A stretch of DNA of 37,594 nucleotides from Stutzerimonas azotifigens DSM 17556 (GTDB taxonomy: Bacteria; Pseudomonadota; Gammaproteobacteria; Pseudomonadales; Pseudomonadaceae). The notes under the pieces were generated by a model that ran no database searches, was not told the origin of the DNA, and was given only the letters and a program-made list of their open reading frames with translations. Shown here piece after piece: positions 20,260 through 34,198 of this stretch. The DNA lies in contig NZ_KE384422.1 of NCBI RefSeq assembly GCF_000425625.1, forward strand, positions 1 to 37,594, read 5' to 3'. Numbering within the stretch: position 1 is the stretch's first letter; each line of letters begins with the position of its first letter. The translations under genes and the position numbers were made by a program.

Positions 20260-20571
20260 ATGCCGCTCACCAATGAGCAGAAGAAAGAATACAAGTCCAT
20301 CGGCCATCACCTGAAACCGGTGCTCACGGTGGCCGAGCAGGGCCTTTCCGAGGGCGTGCAGGCCGAACTGGAACGCGCCCTGAACGACCATGAACTGATC
20401 AAGGTGCAGTTCCGCATCGCCGAACGGGACGATCGCCGCGCCCTGATGGACGAACTCTGCCGCATCGGCCGCTGCGAACTGGTTCAGGTCATCGGCAAGA
20501 TGGCACTGGTCTACCGCAAGAACCCCAAGCCCAACCGCCAGCTCTCCAACATCCATCGCCACCAGGCTTAA
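20260..20571 (+). CDS. yhbY: CRS1-YhbY (CRM) domain RNA-binding protein
   Basis: The product is 103 aa, one CRM domain: MPLTNEQKKEYKSIGHHLKP, then LSEGVQAELERALNDHELIK and the C-terminal GKMALVYRKNPKPNRQLSN. The E. coli protein binds pre-50S ribosome particles. It is divergent from rlmE across an 82-bp gap, and a weak -10 (TACACT, 20216-20221) lies in that gap without a good -35. It converges with the DUF4149 gene: the two stop codons overlap within TTAA at 20568-20571. Confidence 0.93.
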   Translation: MPLTNEQKKEYKSIGHHLKPVLTVAEQGLSEGVQAELERALNDHELIKVQFRIAERDDRRALMDELCRIGRCELVQVIGKMALVYRKNPKPNRQLSNIHRHQA

Positions 20572-21002
20572 CGGCCTGGCGTCGATTCCCCGCCCCCGGC
20601 TTCCGGCACCCGCTGCAGCACCAGCAGCAGGCCGCAGAAGGCCATCGCCAGATAGCTGAACACCAGCCAGTAGCTGCCTGCCCCGGCCCCGCCGGCGACC
20701 ACGACCAGGTGGCTCGCCGCCAGGCCGAACACGGCGACCAGCAGCTGGCCGCGCAGATCCGCCCAGAGCGCCCGCATTCCGGCCACCTGGATCAGCACCA
20801 GCGCCTGCAGCAGGGCGCAGAAGCCGGCGAAGCCGACCAGCAGGGGCCGCAGCCCCTGCGCGACTTCCTCGACGAGCAGCGGCGCCAGGCCTATCCGGCC
20901 AAGCGCCGGCAGCACGATGAACTGCAGCAGCCAGAGGCCGCCGACCCAGAAGGTCTGGGCCAGCAGCCAGCTGATGCCGCCCGCACGCAGCGGACGCGGC
21001 AC
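20568..21002 (-). CDS. DUF4149-type small integral membrane protein
   Basis: The product is 144 aa from a GTG at 21002, one base after the greA stop, so it is probably translated by coupling. An in-frame ATG at 21047 would start inside greA and is less likely. Four hydrophobic segments are visible: ISWLLAQTFWVGGLWLLQF, LLVGFAGFCALLQALVLI, QLLVAVFGLAASHLVVV and YWLVFSYLAMAFCGLLLVL. The FWVGGLWLLQFIVLPAL segment is typical of DUF4149 (TMEM205-like) proteins, whose function is unknown. It follows greA, as in P. aeruginosa. The family call is from motif memory. Confidence 0.75.
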   Translation of the reverse strand: MPRPLRAGGISWLLAQTFWVGGLWLLQFIVLPALGRIGLAPLLVEEVAQGLRPLLVGFAGFCALLQALVLIQVAGMRALWADLRGQLLVAVFGLAASHLVVVAGGAGAGSYWLVFSYLAMAFCGLLLVLQRVPEAGGGESTPGR

Positions 21003-21003
21003 C

Positions 21004-21476
21004 TCAGACGTGGCGGACTTCGACAATCTCGTACTCGACCACGCCACTGGGCGTCTGCACCGCGACCACGTCGCCCTCTTCCTTGCCGATCAGCGCCCGG
21101 GCGATCGGCGAGCTCACCGACAGTTTGCCGCGCTTGATGTCGGCCTCGTCGTCGCCGACGATCTGGTAGCTCACCTGCTCGTCGGTGTCGACGTTGGCGA
21201 TGTCGACGGTGGTGCCGAAGATCACCTTGCCGGTGTGCGGCAGGGTCGACACGTCGATGACCTGGGCGTTCTGCAGCCGACCCTCGATGTCACGGATACG
21301 CGCCTCGACCATGCCCTGCTGCTCGCGCGCGGCATGGTATTCGGCGTTCTCCTTGAGGTCGCCCAGCTCCCGCGCCTCGGCGATGGCCTGGGTGATCTGC
21401 GGGCGCAGCACGGTCTTCAGATGCTTGAGTTCTTCTTCCAGGGCGCGCGCGCCCTGGACGGTCATCGGAAATTTCG

Positions 21477-21480
<4 letters not shown>
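21004..21480 (-). CDS. greA: Transcription elongation factor GreA
   Basis: The product is 158 aa, the normal length. GreA enters the RNA polymerase secondary channel and stimulates cleavage of backtracked transcripts. The N-terminal coiled-coil hairpin ([20 protein letters not shown] to [18 protein letters not shown]) carries the tip motif [14 protein letters not shown] with the catalytic acidic pair. The C-terminal FKBP-like domain includes [11 protein letters not shown] and [20 protein letters not shown]. Its ATG overlaps the carB stop by 4 bp (ATGA), so greA is translationally coupled to carB. Confidence 0.98.
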
Positions 21481-24698
<3,218 letters not shown>

Positions 24699-24729
24699 GG
24701 TTCTCTCGTAGATCTGGCTCGGCAGGAGC

Positions 24730-25878
24730 TTAGCGGCGCTTGGCCATGGCATCGACGAAGCGGTCGAACAGCGGCGCGACGTCATGCGGGCCCGGGCTCG
24801 CCTCGGGGTGGCCCTGGAAGCTGAAGGCGACCTTGTCGGTGCGCTCGATGCCCTGCAGGGTGCCGTCGAACAGCGACTTGTGCGTGGCGCGCAGGTTGCC
24901 CGGCAGGGTCGCCTCGTCGACGGCGAAGCCGTGGTTCTGGCTGGTGATCATCACCACGCCGGTGTCCAGGTCCTGCACCGGGTGGTTGGCGCCGTGGTGA
25001 CCGTTGGGCATCTTCACCGTCCTGGCGCCGGACGCCAGGGCCAGCAGCTGGTGCCCCAGGCAGATGCCGAAGACAGGGATGTCGGTCTCGAGGACGTCTT
25101 GGATGGCCTTGATGGCGTAGTCGCACGGCTCCGGGTCGCCCGGGCCGTTGGCCAGGAAGATACCGTCCGGGTTCAGCGCCAGGGCCTCGCTCGCCGGCGT
25201 CTGCGCCGGCAGCACGGTGATGCGGCAGCCGCGCGCGACCAGCATGCGCAGGATGTTGAACTTCACGCCGTAGTCGAAGGCCACCACATGGTAGGGCAGT
25301 TCGCTGGCGGGGATTTCGTCGTGCCGGTTGGTGTCCAGGCACCAGACGCTGGAGCGCCACTCGTAACGCTCCTTGACGCTGACCTCCTTGGCCAGGTCCA
25401 TGCCCTTGAGGCCGGGGAAGCTGCGCGCCAGGTCGAGCGCCTTCTCCTCGGTGGCATCCTCGCCGGCGAGGATGCAGCCGTTCTGGGCGCCCTTCTCGCG
25501 CAGGATGCGGGTCAGCCGGCGGGTGTCGATGCCGGCGATGGCCACCGTGCCGTTGGCCATCAGGTAGTCGGGCAGCGACTGGGTGTTGCGCCAGTTGCTG
25601 GCCAGCAGCGGCAGGTCGCGGATGACCAGGCCGGCGGCCCATACCTGGCGCGCCTCGGCGTCGTCCGGCGTGGTGCCGGTGTTGCCGATGTGCGGATAGG
25701 TCAGGGTGACGATCTGCTTGGCGTAGGAGGGATCGGTGAGGATTTCCTGATAGCCGGTCATGGCGGTGTTGAACACCACCTCGCCGACGGTCTGGCCGTC
25801 GGCGCCGATCGATTCGCCGCGAAAGATGCTGCCATCGGCAAGGGCCAGGATGGCGGGCGTAGGGGCTGGCTTAGTCAA
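24730..25878 (-). CDS. carA: Carbamoyl-phosphate synthase small (glutaminase) subunit
   Basis: The product is 382 aa from a TTG at 25878, chosen because GGGAGGT lies just before it and [17 protein letters not shown] matches the expected Pseudomonas N terminus with a short Pro-rich addition. An ATG at 25905 has no ribosome site. CarA hydrolyses glutamine and passes ammonia to CarB. The N-terminal CPSase domain includes [17 protein letters not shown]; the C-terminal class I amidotransferase has the nucleophile in [12 protein letters not shown] (~270) and the His/Glu pair in [11 protein letters not shown] (~355). The leader holds a strong terminator. No LysE-type gene separates carA from carB, unlike the P. 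aeruginosa arrangement as I recall it. Confidence 0.96.
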   Translation of the reverse strand: MTKPAPTPAILALADGSIFRGESIGADGQTVGEVVFNTAMTGYQEILTDPSYAKQIVTLTYPHIGNTGTTPDDAEARQVWAAGLVIRDLPLLASNWRNTQSLPDYLMANGTVAIAGIDTRRLTRILREKGAQNGCILAGEDATEEKALDLARSFPGLKGMDLAKEVSVKERYEWRSSVWCLDTNRHDEIPASELPYHVVAFDYGVKFNILRMLVARGCRITVLPAQTPASEALALNPDGIFLANGPGDPEPCDYAIKAIQDVLETDIPVFGICLGHQLLALASGARTVKMPNGHHGANHPVQDLDTGVVMITSQNHGFAVDEATLPGNLRATHKSLFDGTLQGIERTDKVAFSFQGHPEASPGPHDVAPLFDRFVDAMAKRR

Positions 25879-25916
25879 GAGACCTCCCGAGATCAAGACT
25901 TGCATACGCAGATTGT

Positions 25917-25955
25917 AAAAAAGCGGGATGACGTGTGAAGTCATCCCGCTTTTTT
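25917..25955 (-). terminator. Intrinsic terminator between dapB and carA (possible carA attenuator)
   Basis: GCGGGATGAC (25923-25932) and GTCATCCCGC (25940-25949) form a perfect 10-bp stem with a 7-nt loop, with A-runs before and T-runs after on both strands. On the minus strand the six-T run ends about 38 nt before the carA TTG. It could end dapB transcripts, or attenuate carAB if the promoter lies upstream of it. Confidence 0.9.
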
Positions 25956-25978
25956 ATCTGAGCCATTTCTGCGTAACT

Positions 25979-25996
25979 TTTAGTGGACACACTAAA
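25979..25996. repeat. Small palindrome upstream of carA
   Basis: TTTAGTG (25979-25985) and CACTAAA (25990-25996) flank GACA about 100 bp upstream of the carA start. It is a candidate operator for arginine or pyrimidine control, but it does not fit a consensus I can name. Confidence 0.35.
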
Positions 25997-26071
25997 GCCG
26001 GCAGTCTACAGAAAAAGCCCTTTCCGGTCCACCCGGAGACCCATCCGGTGACGGAAGGCCGCGCCCTGCGC

Positions 26072-26945
<874 letters not shown>

Positions 26946-26956
26946 CGGCCTTCTGT

Positions 26957-28087
26957 TCATAGATCGCCGAAGAAGCGCTTCATGCCCTCGAACCAGCCGC
27001 TGGCCTTGGGCGAGTGCGAGCTGTCGCTCTGCAGGCTGTTGCGGAACTCTTCCAGCAGCTCGCGCTGCCGCTTGTTCAGGTTGACCGGCGTCTCCACCGC
27101 GACGCGGCACATCAGGTCGCCGGGCGCGCCGCCACGGACCGGGGCCACGCCCTTGCCGCGCAGGCGGAACAGCTTGCCGGACTGGGTGCCCTCGGGGATC
27201 TTCAGCTTTACCCGGCCGTCGAGCGTCGGCACTTCGAGCTCGCCGCCCAGCGCGGCGTCGGCGAAGCTGATCGGCACGTCGCAGTACAGGTGCTTGCCGT
27301 CGCGCTGGAAGATCGGGTGCTCGCGCACCGAGACCACCACGTAGAGGTCGCCGGCCGGCCCGCCCTGGGTCCCCGCCTCGCCCTCGCCGGACAGCCGGAT
27401 GCGGTCGCCGGTGTCGACCCCGGCCGGCACCTTCACCGACAGGGTCTTCTGCTCTTCTACGCGACCCTGCCCGTGGCAGTTGCCGCAGGGGTCGGTGATC
27501 ATCTTGCCGGTGCCGTGGCAGCGCGGGCAGGTCTGCTGCACCGAGAAGAAGCCCTGCTGCATGCGCACCTGACCGATGCCGCCGCAGGTGGTGCAGGTCA
27601 CCGGCGAAGTGCCCTTCTTCGCCCCGGTGCCGTGGCAAACCTTGCACTCGGCCAGGGTCGGCACGCGAATGGTCACCGTGGTGCCGCGCACCGCCTCTTC
27701 CAGATCCAGCTCGAGGGTGTAGCGCAGGTCGCTGCCGCGCGACGCGCCGCCACGCGCATTGCCCCTCGCGCCGCCGAAGAAATCGCTGAACACGTCGCCG
27801 AAGATGTCGGAGAAGTTGGCCCCGCCGAAGCCCGCGCCCGCCGCCCCGCCGCCCATGCTCGGGTCGACCCCAGCATGGCCGTACTGGTCGTAGGCGGTGC
27901 GCTTGCCGGCGTCGGAAAGCACTTCGTAGGCCTCGTTGGCCTCCTTGAATTTGTCCTCCGCCTCCTTGTCGCCCGGATTGCGGTCGGGGTGATACTTCAT
28001 GGCCAGGCGACGATAGGCCTTCTTCAGCTCGGCATCGCTGGCGCCGCGCTCGACGCCCAGCACTTCGTAATAATCACGTTTGGCCAT
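26957..28087 (-). CDS. dnaJ: Chaperone DnaJ (Hsp40)
   Basis: The product is 376 aa, a full-length type I DnaJ. It delivers unfolded substrates to DnaK and stimulates its ATPase. The J domain (residues 1-70) has the HPD motif in [10 protein letters not shown] (33-35). A Gly/Phe-rich region follows (~75-115, [20 protein letters not shown]). Four zinc-finger repeats come next ([24 protein letters not shown] and CGNCHGQG, ~145-205), then the substrate-binding C-terminal domains. It lies 164 bp downstream of dnaK; that spacer holds a large hairpin but no sigma-32 promoter, so it probably depends on dnaK transcription. Confidence 0.98.
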   Translation of the reverse strand: MAKRDYYEVLGVERGASDAELKKAYRRLAMKYHPDRNPGDKEAEDKFKEANEAYEVLSDAGKRTAYDQYGHAGVDPSMGGGAAGAGFGGANFSDIFGDVFSDFFGGARGNARGGASRGSDLRYTLELDLEEAVRGTTVTIRVPTLAECKVCHGTGAKKGTSPVTCTTCGGIGQVRMQQGFFSVQQTCPRCHGTGKMITDPCGNCHGQGRVEEQKTLSVKVPAGVDTGDRIRLSGEGEAGTQGGPAGDLYVVVSVREHPIFQRDGKHLYCDVPISFADAALGGELEVPTLDGRVKLKIPEGTQSGKLFRLRGKGVAPVRGGAPGDLMCRVAVETPVNLNKRQRELLEEFRNSLQSDSSHSPKASGWFEGMKRFFGDL

Positions 28088-28170
28088 ATCAGTCCTGAAT
28101 CCTCACAGTCGTCTCTCCAGCTGCGGCGCGGGTGGCGCCGGCTCGTTCGCGAAACCGCGGCGCCCAGACA

Positions 28171-28201
28171 CGCCAACGCGGGAGCGAGCTCCCGCGTGGC
28201 G
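28171..28201 (-). repeat. REP-like hairpin in the dnaK-dnaJ spacer
   Basis: ACGCGGGAGC (28176-28185) pairs with GCTCCCGCGT (28188-28197), and CGCC (28171-28174) pairs with GGCG (28198-28201) past one bulged A. The result is a 14-bp GC stem with a very tight loop. There is no U-tract on the minus strand, so it is more likely a REP-type stability or processing element than a terminator. Confidence 0.65.
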
Positions 28202-28251
28202 GTAGCGCCAGCCGCGAGAAGCACGGCCGGCTGGAGCGGAAGCAAGCACGC

Positions 28252-30171
<1,920 letters not shown>

Positions 30172-30255
30172 GTAACTCTCCGAAATCTTAAGAATCTTCA
30201 GATGGATTCCGCGCCGTTATCGGCCGCGGTCAGCACTGGAACGCTTGACTCCCAG

Positions 30256-30281
30256 ATGGGGGCCCCAGCCCGTATTTCAAG
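30256..30281 (-). promoter_or_regulatory. Sigma-32 heat-shock promoter of dnaK
   Basis: On the minus strand CTTGAA (30276-30281) is followed after exactly 14 nt by CCCCAT (30256-30261), the RpoH consensus. The -35 element overlaps the grpE stop codon (GCTTGA). The -10 is about 85 nt before the dnaK ATG. Confidence 0.85.
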
Positions 30282-30852
30282 CCTTTTCGTCGATGGTCGG
30301 CGGCGCTTCCGCCGGCGCCTTGCTGACCACGACCATCGCCGGACGCAACAGTCGCCCGTGCAGCAGATAGCCCTTCTGGAACACCTTGAGCACGGTACCC
30401 GGCTCGGTGTGGATGCTCTCTTCCATGGCCATCGCCTGGTGATGCTCGGGGTTGAACGGTTCCCCGTGCGGGTCGACCGGAACGACCTGGTAGCGGCCGA
30501 GGGTGTCGAGCAACAGCTTGAGGGTCAGCTCGACCCCTTCGCGCATCGGCTTGATTGCCTCGTCCTCCGGATTCGACAGCTCCAGGCCACGCTCGAGGCT
30601 GTCGACCACGCCAAGCAGGTCGCCGGCGAACTTCTCGAGCGCGAACTTGTGCGCCTTCTCGACATCCTGCTCGGCGCGCCGGCGAATGTTCTGCAGCTCG
30701 GCCGCCACGCGCAGAGACTGGTCCTGGGCCGCCGCCAACTGCTCCTCGAGCGATTGCACGCGGGCAGCCAGGTCCTCGTTGACGTTGACGTCGGTCTCCG
30801 CGTTCTCATTCAGTTCGGCACTCTGGTTGTCCAGATTCTGCTCGTCGGCCAT
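30277..30852 (-). CDS. grpE: Nucleotide exchange factor GrpE
   Basis: The product is 191 aa from the ATG at 30852 ([20 protein letters not shown]) with AGGAGG upstream; an in-frame extension upstream runs into the promoter region and is spurious. GrpE releases ADP from DnaK. An acidic N terminus precedes a long coiled coil (~35-90, [20 protein letters not shown], then [20 protein letters not shown]). The C-terminal beta wing contains [14 protein letters not shown] and [20 protein letters not shown]. It is first in grpE-dnaK-dnaJ and has a consensus sigma-32 promoter. It is divergent from recN. Confidence 0.97.
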   Translation of the reverse strand: MADEQNLDNQSAELNENAETDVNVNEDLAARVQSLEEQLAAAQDQSLRVAAELQNIRRRAEQDVEKAHKFALEKFAGDLLGVVDSLERGLELSNPEDEAIKPMREGVELTLKLLLDTLGRYQVVPVDPHGEPFNPEHHQAMAMEESIHTEPGTVLKVFQKGYLLHGRLLRPAMVVVSKAPAEAPPTIDEKA

Positions 30853-30902
30853 GCGTTCCTCCTGTCGATTCGGTGCGGGCTCGGCCCGCGTATGGCGGCT
30901 AT

Positions 30903-30928
30903 ATGGGGATGGCTTGGCGCGCTTCAAG
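30903..30928 (-). promoter_or_regulatory. Sigma-32 heat-shock promoter of grpE
   Basis: On the minus strand CTTGAA (30923-30928), a 14-nt spacer and CCCCAT (30903-30908) match the RpoH consensus exactly, with the same spacing as the dnaK promoter. The -10 ends about 50 nt before the grpE ATG. Confidence 0.9.
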
Positions 30929-30992
30929 TGGCATATCCGAATGAATATCGTGAAAGGCCGATACCGGCCGTCTTCCGGCCTGCGCGTCGCGC

Positions 30993-31029
30993 TTGCCGAT
31001 TTCGCGAAAAGAACTGTATAAATAGCCAG
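30993..31029 (+). promoter_or_regulatory. recN promoter with overlapping LexA box
   Basis: A -35 TTGCCG (30993-30998), an 18-nt spacer and a -10 TATAAA (31017-31022) precede recN. CTGT-N8-CCAG at 31014-31029 differs from the LexA consensus CTGT-N8-ACAG by one base and covers the -10, as expected for an SOS-repressed promoter. Confidence 0.75.
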
Positions 31030-31051
31030 TCATCGATGCGGGAGCCCGGCC

Positions 31052-32725
31052 ATGCTGGTTCATCTGTCCGTTCATAATTATGCGATCGTCGAACACCTCG
31101 ACCTGGAGCTGGACCGCGGCATGACCGTGGTCACCGGCGAAACCGGCGCCGGCAAGTCGATCATGCTCGACGCGCTCGGCCTGGCCCTCGGCGGGCGCGC
31201 CGACAGCGGCGTGGTCCGCCCCGGGGCCGACAAGGCCGACATCCTGGCCAGCTTCGATGTCGACGAGATCCCCGGCGCGCGCGAATGGCTGAGCGAGCGC
31301 GACCTCGATGGCGAAGGCCCCTGCATCCTGCGCCGGGTGATCACCGCCGAAGGCCGGTCGCGCGGCTACATCAACGGCACGCCCTGCCCGCAGAGCGACC
31401 TCAAGGCGCTCGGCGAACGGCTGATCGACATCCACAGCCAGCACGAACACCAGTCCCTGCTCAAGCCGGACACCCATCGCCGGCTGCTCGACGAGTACAG
31501 CGGCAGCCAGGAGCTCGCCCGCCAGGTGCAGTTGGCCGCGCAGCGCTGGCGCCAGACGCGCCAGACCCTCGAGCGGCTGAGCAGCAGCGGCGACGAGCAG
31601 CGCGCCCGCCACCAGTTGCTCAGCTACCAGCTGGAAGAGCTGGAGAACCTCGCCCTCGGCGAACAGGAACTCGAGCAACTGGAGCAGGAGCACAAGACCC
31701 TGACCAACGCCGAGCAACTGCTCGGCGCCTGCCGCCAGGTGATGGAGCTGTGCAGCGAGAGCGACGCCGGCAACGTGCTCTCGGCGCTGACCTCCAGCCT
31801 GCAGCGCCTGACCGTGTTCCAGCACCAGCCCGGCGCGCTCGCCGAGGCGGTCAACCTGCTGGCCAGCGCGCAGATCCAGGTCGAGGAGGCGGTGGGCGAG
31901 CTCAACCGCTTCGTCGACCAGTTCGACGCCGATCCGGAACGCCTGCAGGCGCTGGAAGAACGCCTCGACGCCATCTATTCACTGGCGCGCAAGCACCGCG
32001 TCCAGCCGTTCGAACTGCCGGCCCTGCAGCAGCGGCTGCTGGAGGAGCTGGAAAGCCTCAACGCCGACGACGAGGCGCTGGGCCGGCTCGGCGAGGAACT
32101 GGCGGCCTATGAACGCCACTACGAGGAAAAGGCCGCGCAGCTCAGCGCCAACCGCCAGGAAGCGGCCGAGCGCCTGGCCGCCGCCGTGGAGACCGAAATC
32201 CAGCGCCTGGGCATGCCCGGCGGCCGCCTCGCCATCGAACTCAAGCCCTCGCCCAGCGCCGAGCCGCAACCCTACGGCCGCGAGCAGGTGGAGTTCCTGG
32301 TGAGCGCCAACCCCGGCCAGCCGCTGCGCCCGCTGAACAAGGTCGCCTCGGGGGGCGAGCTGTCGCGGATCAGCCTGGCGATCCAGGTCATCACCGCACA
32401 GACTTCGCGTGTCCCCACGCTGGTGTTCGACGAAGTGGACGTCGGCATCGGCGGCCCCACCGCCGAGAACGTCGGCCAGTTGCTGCGCCGGCTCGGCGAA
32501 CGCGGCCAGGTGCTGACCGTCACCCACCTGCCGCAGGTCGCGGCGCAGGGTCACCATCACCTGTTCGTGCACAAGGCGCGCGGCACCGAGGAAACCCGCA
32601 CCGCTGTCGCCGCCCTGGAAGGGCAGCAGCGCGTCGAGGAAATCGCCCGCATGCTTGGCGGCGTCGACCTCACCGAGCAGTCGCTGGCCCATGCCAGGCA
32701 GATGGTGACCGCGGCGCAGGCCTGA
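31052..32725 (+). CDS. recN: DNA repair protein RecN
   Basis: The product is 557 aa, the usual length. RecN is an SMC-like ATPase that acts in double-strand-break repair. The N-terminal ATPase half has Walker A GETGAGKS (~29-36). Two long helical, Gln/Glu/Leu-rich arms (~150-350) form the coiled coil. The C-terminal half has the signature NKVASGGELSRISLAIQ (~430) and Walker B LVFDEVDVGIGG (~458), then VLTVTHLPQVAAQGHHH. The ATG at 31052 has GGGAG upstream. A LexA box over the promoter fits SOS control. It is divergent from grpE and convergent with fur. Confidence 0.98.
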   Translation: MLVHLSVHNYAIVEHLDLELDRGMTVVTGETGAGKSIMLDALGLALGGRADSGVVRPGADKADILASFDVDEIPGAREWLSERDLDGEGPCILRRVITAEGRSRGYINGTPCPQSDLKALGERLIDIHSQHEHQSLLKPDTHRRLLDEYSGSQELARQVQLAAQRWRQTRQTLERLSSSGDEQRARHQLLSYQLEELENLALGEQELEQLEQEHKTLTNAEQLLGACRQVMELCSESDAGNVLSALTSSLQRLTVFQHQPGALAEAVNLLASAQIQVEEAVGELNRFVDQFDADPERLQALEERLDAIYSLARKHRVQPFELPALQQRLLEELESLNADDEALGRLGEELAAYERHYEEKAAQLSANRQEAAERLAAAVETEIQRLGMPGGRLAIELKPSPSAEPQPYGREQVEFLVSANPGQPLRPLNKVASGGELSRISLAIQVITAQTSRVPTLVFDEVDVGIGGPTAENVGQLLRRLGERGQVLTVTHLPQVAAQGHHHLFVHKARGTEETRTAVAALEGQQRVEEIARMLGGVDLTEQSLAHARQMVTAAQA

Positions 32726-33047
32726 GAGGATTCATGCGCCGCACAGCCTGAAAGGGGGAGCGGGCTATGCAGGTGCAGCCGCCCGGTCGCCGCGAGGGCG
32801 CGCCTCCCACAAGGTGTGGCAGCAATCGTAGGAGCGGCCTTGGTCGCGAACCGATCTCAGAAGACAATACCCCCTTCGCGAGCAAGCTCGCTCCTACGGC
32901 AGGCAAGGCAACAGCGATCGGCGGAGCTGGCCGGGCGGCGCTCCGCTTCGGCCCACCTGGACATCCGGTGAGGGCTCAATCGACAGGCCGCTCGCCGCGC
33001 AGCTCCTACAGGCCCTAGCGCCCGGAACTTGAAAAGTGACCAGGCAC
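32726..33047. repeat. REP/REPIN-rich spacer after recN
   Basis: This gene-free stretch holds at least two REP families. A single REP of the GAGGGCGCGCCTCCCACA type lies at 32787-32811. A head-to-head pair follows: CGTAGGAGCGGCCTTGGTCG(CGAA) at 32827-32850, and its near-complement, starting TTCGCGAGCAAGCTCGC and ending CTCCTACG, at 32875-32898. This is a REPIN-like unit of about 72 bp. A partial arm, CTCCTACAGGCC, is at 33002-33013. Such pairs are mobilised in trans by REP-associated transposases in pseudomonads; none is encoded here. Confidence 0.8.
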
Positions 33048-33083
33048 AAAAGCGAACGCCCCGTTTTCGGGGCGTTCGCTTTT
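33048..33083. terminator. Bidirectional terminator between recN and fur
   Basis: Two arms of 16 nt (33048-33063 and 33068-33083) are perfect complements around a TTTT loop. The arms start with AAAAGCG and end in CGCTTTT, giving A/T tails on both sides. It can terminate recN on the plus strand and fur on the minus strand. Confidence 0.93.
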
Positions 33084-33150
33084 GGCGATCAACAGGCTGC
33101 ATTTTCACACGGCTGCGAGGGCCGCCTTTTGGCCTGTCCGCCAGTCTCGC

Positions 33151-33555
33151 TCAATTCTTCTTGCGCACGTAGAGCACGAGGTTGTGATCGACCAGTTCGA
33201 AACCGTGTTTCTGCACGATCTGCTTTTGCAGTTCCTCGATCCCCGGATCGAAGAATTCGATGACGTCACCGGTGTCGACGCAGACCATGTGGTCGTGATG
33301 ACCGCTGTCGGCCAGTTCGAACACCGCGTGGCCGCCGTCGAAGTTGTGCCGCACGACCAGGCCGGCCGCCTCGAACTGGGTGAGCACCCGATAGACCGTC
33401 GCCAGCCCGACATCCTCGCCCGCTTCCATCAGCGCCTTGTATACGTCTTCGGCACTCATGTGGCGCTGTTCGGCGGTATCGAGCATCTGCAGGATCTTCA
33501 CCCGCGGCAACGTCACCTTGAGGCCGGCTTTACGTAATTCGCTGTTTTCAACCAT
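33151..33555 (-). CDS. fur: Ferric uptake regulator Fur
   Basis: The product is 134 aa from the ATG at 33555 ([20 protein letters not shown]). An open extension upstream overlaps the bamE promoter and is rejected. Fur with Fe2+ represses iron-uptake genes. The winged helix covers residues ~1-85 ([35 protein letters not shown]). The dimer/metal domain has [20 protein letters not shown]. Only one cysteine is present and there is no CxxC zinc pair, which I recall as normal for Pseudomonas Fur. It is divergent from bamE and convergent with recN. Confidence 0.98.
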   Translation of the reverse strand: MVENSELRKAGLKVTLPRVKILQMLDTAEQRHMSAEDVYKALMEAGEDVGLATVYRVLTQFEAAGLVVRHNFDGGHAVFELADSGHHDHMVCVDTGDVIEFFDPGIEELQKQIVQKHGFELVDHNLVLYVRKKN

Positions 33556-33577
33556 GTTGGCTTCTCGCTGCTGCTGT

Positions 33578-33606
33578 TTTGCAGCCTCCTTCAATGCGGG
33601 TATGAT
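33578..33606 (+). promoter_or_regulatory. Promoter of bamE
   Basis: TTTGCA (33578-33583) and TATGAT (33601-33606) are spaced by 17 nt and lie about 45 nt before the bamE ATG, inside the 96-bp fur-bamE gap. The fur promoter on the other strand must overlap it. Confidence 0.65.
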
Positions 33607-33651
33607 CCGGGTCTTTCGTTGCCCAGCCAAGATAGTGGAAGTGACCTAGCG

Positions 33652-34173
33652 ATGCAAAAAACCAAGTTCCTGCTGGCCAGCCTCACGCTCGTGGGCCTGT
33701 TCGGACTCGTCGGTTGCTCATTTCCCGGGGTTTACAAGGTCGACATTCAGCAAGGCAATGTCGTCACGCAGGACATGATAGACCAGTTGCGCCCTGGAAT
33801 GACCCGCCGCCAAGTGCGGTTTATCATGGGCAACCCCTTGATTACAGACACATTTCAACCCAATCGCTGGGACTACGTATACAGCATCCAGCCCGGCGGC
33901 GGGCAACGCTTCCAGGAGCGGATGACCCTGCAGTTCAATGACGCCGACCAACTGGTCGGCCTGGCCGGCGACTTCATGCCGGGCGTCAGCCGTGACGAGG
34001 CGATTCTCGGCAACGAAGCCGGCGCGCCGGATCAGCCCGCCCCTGTGCAACCGCAGCCGCAGGAGGAAGCGCCGCAGCCGGGCTCGCTGCTCGAAGAGAT
34101 CCAGCGCGACGTCGACGACGTCCGCACCGTGCCGGTGCCCAGCCCCGAACCGCTGGAAACCTCGCCGCGCTGA
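33652..34173 (+). CDS. bamE: Outer-membrane assembly lipoprotein BamE (OmlA)
   Basis: The product is 173 aa from the ATG at 33652. It is a lipoprotein of the BAM complex that inserts beta-barrel proteins in the outer membrane. The lipobox is LVGC (residues 19-22). The SmpA/OmlA domain follows: [45 protein letters not shown] and [18 protein letters not shown]. The ~60-residue Pro/Gln/Glu-rich C-terminal tail goes beyond the core domain and looks disordered. It is divergent from fur, the omlA-fur arrangement described in P. aeruginosa, and converges with rnfH. Confidence 0.96.
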   Translation: MQKTKFLLASLTLVGLFGLVGCSFPGVYKVDIQQGNVVTQDMIDQLRPGMTRRQVRFIMGNPLITDTFQPNRWDYVYSIQPGGGQRFQERMTLQFNDADQLVGLAGDFMPGVSRDEAILGNEAGAPDQPAPVQPQPQEEAPQPGSLLEEIQRDVDDVRTVPVPSPEPLETSPR

Positions 34174-34198
34174 TCCGCGCGACATTCACAACAAAAAG

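Noticed and set aside
25956..26000. A possible ArgR site in the carA upstream region
   Set aside because: TGTCCA with a downstream TA only loosely resembles the P. aeruginosa ArgR half-site; the match is too weak to report.
33556..33630. A 25-residue N-terminal extension of Fur
   Set aside because: It would overlap the bamE promoter, is Lys/Gln-rich without family support, and the ATG at 33555 gives the standard Fur start.
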